Assembly (NCBI GenBank): GCA_031272655.1
Contig: JAISTJ010000146.1
Location: 1 to 14,596, forward strand
Length of the DNA stretch: 14,596 bases
Direction of reading: 5' to 3'
Source of the DNA: Tannerella sp.
GTDB taxonomy: Bacteria; Bacteroidota; Bacteroidia; Bacteroidales; Tannerellaceae
Every line of letters begins with the position of its first letter. The first letter of the stretch is position 1. The notes under the pieces were generated by a model. It made no database searches. It was not told where the DNA came from and saw nothing but the letters and a program-made list of their open reading frames with translations. This document shows, one piece after another, positions 12,797 through 14,596 of the stretch. A program made the position numbers and the translations under genes.

Positions 12797-14596
12797 TTAT
12801 TTTTTTCGATAATTTTTTTTGCCATGTTGTTTTTTATTTTGTCCAAATTGATCAATTTCTCGTTTTTTGCTACGTTTCTCTGAATAGCGTACGGAAATGT
12901 TCCGACCGTCGGCTTCGAAGCGGTTCATAGCGTCCATGACTTTGCCTGCCTCGCCTTTCGAGACCTCGAAAAGTGTGAAATCGTCGTGCAACTCTATGCG
13001 CCCTACCTCTATGCGGCGACCTTTGACGCAGTGGTTGAGCATCTCTATCAGTTGCGCGGGGACGAGGGCGTCGCGGCGACCGAAGTTGAGGCGGAGGATT
13101 TTCATTCCCGGCTCGGCGTGGTCGTCTATAAGGCGGCGAGTTTTTTCTGACGGCTTCGCTTCTCGACCCTGACTTACTGACGGCTTCACTCCTCGACCCT
13201 GACTTACTGACGGTTTCTCTCCAAGTGAAGCCGTCAGTCCGGAGCGTTGGCGCTGTCTGCGCCCTGCTTTGCCCTCCGGCGGCGCATCTTCCACGTTCTC
13301 TATCTTCTTCGCGTCGTGATAGTATTCCAATAAGCGGTTAAATTCCAACGAGATAACACGCTTCAGGAGGTCTTCCTTTTCAAGCCATTCGAGTTTGCGG
13401 AAGAGGGACGGCACAAGGCGGGCGACGTCGTCCTCGTTAACCTCCACGCGCTCTATTTTATCGGCGAAGTTAAACAGTTGCTTCTCGCAAATAGTCTTGT
13501 TATCAGGTATTACGCCCTTCTCGAACTTGCATTTCAGCGTCTCCGTAATCTTGCGCAGTTTACCTTTCTCGCGGGTGTGGCAGATGGCGATAGAGATACC
13601 TGTCTTGCCTGCGCGGGCGGTGCGTCCGCTGCGGTGGGTGTATAGTTCCGTCTCGTCCGGCAGTCCGTAGTGGATGATATGCGTCAGATTATCAACGTCC
13701 AAGCCGCGTGCGGCAACGTCGGTGGCGACTAAAAGTTGGAGATTGCGGTTGCGAAACTTCTGCATCACGAAGTCGCGCGCCTGCTGCGTCAGTTCGCCGT
13801 GCAGCGCGTCGGCGTTGTATCCGTCGCGTATCAATGCGTCGGCTATTTCCTGCGTCTCGCGGCGGGTGCGGCAGAAGATAATGCCGTAGATGTCGGGGTA
13901 ATAGTCGGCAAGCCGCTTCAATGCAGCATACTTGTCTTTCGCATGCACCATATAATAGATGTGGCGTATGTTCTCGTTGCCCTGATTGCGTCGCCCTATT
14001 GTAACCTTTTGAGGCTCGTGCATATATTTTCCGGCTATGCGCTCTATTTCGGGCGGCATGGTGGCGGAGAAAAGCAGCATGTTGCGCTCGGCGGGGACTT
14101 CCTTCAAGATGTTCTCCAAATCTTCGGAGAAGCCCATTGAGAGCATCTCGTCGGCTTCGTCTAAAATGACGTTGCGGACGGTAGCGAGGTTTGCCACGCG
14201 GCGGTTCATGAGGTCTTGCAACCTTCCGGGCGTAGCCACGATGATATGCACGCCTTTGCGGAGGGCTTTTATCTGGCTTTCGATGCTCGAACCGCCATAG
14301 ACGGGGAGTATGGAGAGGTTGTCGATGTAGGCAGAGTAGTCGCTAAGGTCGGAGGCTATCTGGAGGCATAGTTCGCGGGTGGGGCAAAGGATGAGCGTCT
14401 GCGGTTCGCGCCTGCCGACGTCGGTCTTTTGCAGCGCCGGCAGCCCGTAAGCCGCCGTCTTGCCTGTTCCGGTCTGGGCAAGCGCAATGACGTCGCCCCT
14501 GTCGTGCAGCAACAGAGGGATGACCTCTTCCTGCACCGGCATCGGGGCGTCGAAACCCATCTCGCTGACCGCTCTGACAAGCCGCGCCTCAATGCC
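12797..14596 (-). CDS. DEAD-box ATP-dependent RNA helicase, DbpA/CsdA-like, 5' end cut by the window edge
   Basis: The frame is open to the right edge, so the true start is missing; 599 residues are visible and upstream codons read GIEARLVRAVSEMGFDAPMP, the usual Q-motif region. Counted from the first visible residue: motif I AQTGTGKT (40-47), PTRELCLQI, motif II DEAD (146-149), motif III SAT (177-179), ATDVAARGLD, and motif VI HRSGRTARAGK (321-331). After a linker with the repeat KPSVSQGR, residues about 498-575 (LRLNFGRRDALVPAQLIEML to FEVSKGEAGKVMDAM) form the RRM-like domain of DbpA/CsdA, followed by a Lys/Arg-rich tail. These helicases remodel structured RNA in ribosome assembly or cold adaptation. 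Nothing is missing in the catalytic core. Confidence 0.95.
   Translation of the reverse strand, partial: GIEARLVRAVSEMGFDAPMPVQEEVIPLLLHDRGDVIALAQTGTGKTAAYGLPALQKTDVGRREPQTLILCPTRELCLQIASDLSDYSAYIDNLSILPVYGGSSIESQIKALRKGVHIIVATPGRLQDLMNRRVANLATVRNVILDEADEMLSMGFSEDLENILKEVPAERNMLLFSATMPPEIERIAGKYMHEPQKVTIGRRNQGNENIRHIYYMVHAKDKYAALKRLADYYPDIYGIIFCRTRRETQEIADALIRDGYNADALHGELTQQARDFVMQKFRNRNLQLLVATDVAARGLDVDNLTHIIHYGLPDETELYTHRSGRTARAGKTGISIAICHTREKGKLRKITETLKCKFEKGVIPDNKTICEKQLFNFADKIERVEVNEDDVARLVPSLFRKLEWLEKEDLLKRVISLEFNRLLEYYHDAKKIENVEDAPPEGKAGRRQRQRSGLTASLGEKPSVSQGRGVKPSVSQGREAKPSEKTRRLIDDHAEPGMKILRLNFGRRDALVPAQLIEMLNHCVKGRRIEVGRIELHDDFTLFEVSKGEAGKVMDAMNRFEADGRNISVRYSEKRSKKREIDQFGQNKKQHGKKNYRKK
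13147..13222 (-). repeat. 30-bp tandem repeat in the DEAD-box helicase linker, with an inverted partial copy
   Basis: Two 30-base units, 13147-13176 and 13177-13206, differ at two positions; a third partial copy begins at 13207. They encode the repeated KPSVSQGR between the helicase core and the RNA-binding domain. TGAAGCCGTCAG at 13226-13237 is the exact reverse complement of the start of the second unit, so the message could form a hairpin here. Confidence 0.8.

Overview
The window looks like chromosomal DNA from a member of the Bacteroidetes, most likely Bacteroidales. Several genes are preceded by the Bacteroidetes -7 promoter element TAnnTTTG (TATCTTTG at 1648-1655, 3342-3349, 10774-10781 and 12748-12755). 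The gene set also fits: an S41 peptidase with a Sec signal, a PfkB sugar/nucleoside kinase, MnmE, a Pif1/RecD-like helicase with an HRDC tail, and an outer-membrane beta-barrel protein. I cannot assign a genus.

Region 1 (about 1-3268) is the right end of an integrated, probably mobilizable, element. All its genes are on the minus strand. From upstream to downstream there are decayed gene remnants (about 3106-2269), two small overlapping genes (2272-1821), then an operon from a promoter at about 1650: an excisionase-type HTH protein, a winged-helix replication-type protein, a DnaC-like ATPase and, running off the left edge, the N-terminus of a probable mobilization protein. The right boundary is a 3' fragment of a CAT-anticodon tRNA (about 3217-3268), followed by a strong terminator (3278-3311) that probably belonged to the original host tRNA. 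This implies insertion into the 3' end of a tRNA gene, with the intact tRNA and probably the integrase lying left of the window.

Region 2 (3318-10713) is host DNA. A Pif1-like helicase with its own promoter runs on the plus strand and converges on a minus-strand cluster: PfkB-family kinase, S41 C-terminal processing peptidase, DUF362 ferredoxin-type protein and mnmE. The last three are packed with a 4-base gap and an 8-base overlap, so they are probably co-transcribed and coupled. They share no evident pathway.

Region 3 (10744-14596) holds tRNA-Asn(GTT) with a promoter and a strong terminator, a multidomain surface protein with a beta-barrel C-terminus behind a long leader and a near-consensus promoter, and a DEAD-box RNA helicase (DbpA/CsdA-like) cut by the right edge.

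The observations most worth a second look are the tRNA attachment scar, the element's paired winged-helix/DnaC-like replication module with iteron-like 12-bp repeats, the small overlapping genes next to decayed AlbA/HATPase remnants, and the unusual domain layout of the beta-barrel protein.
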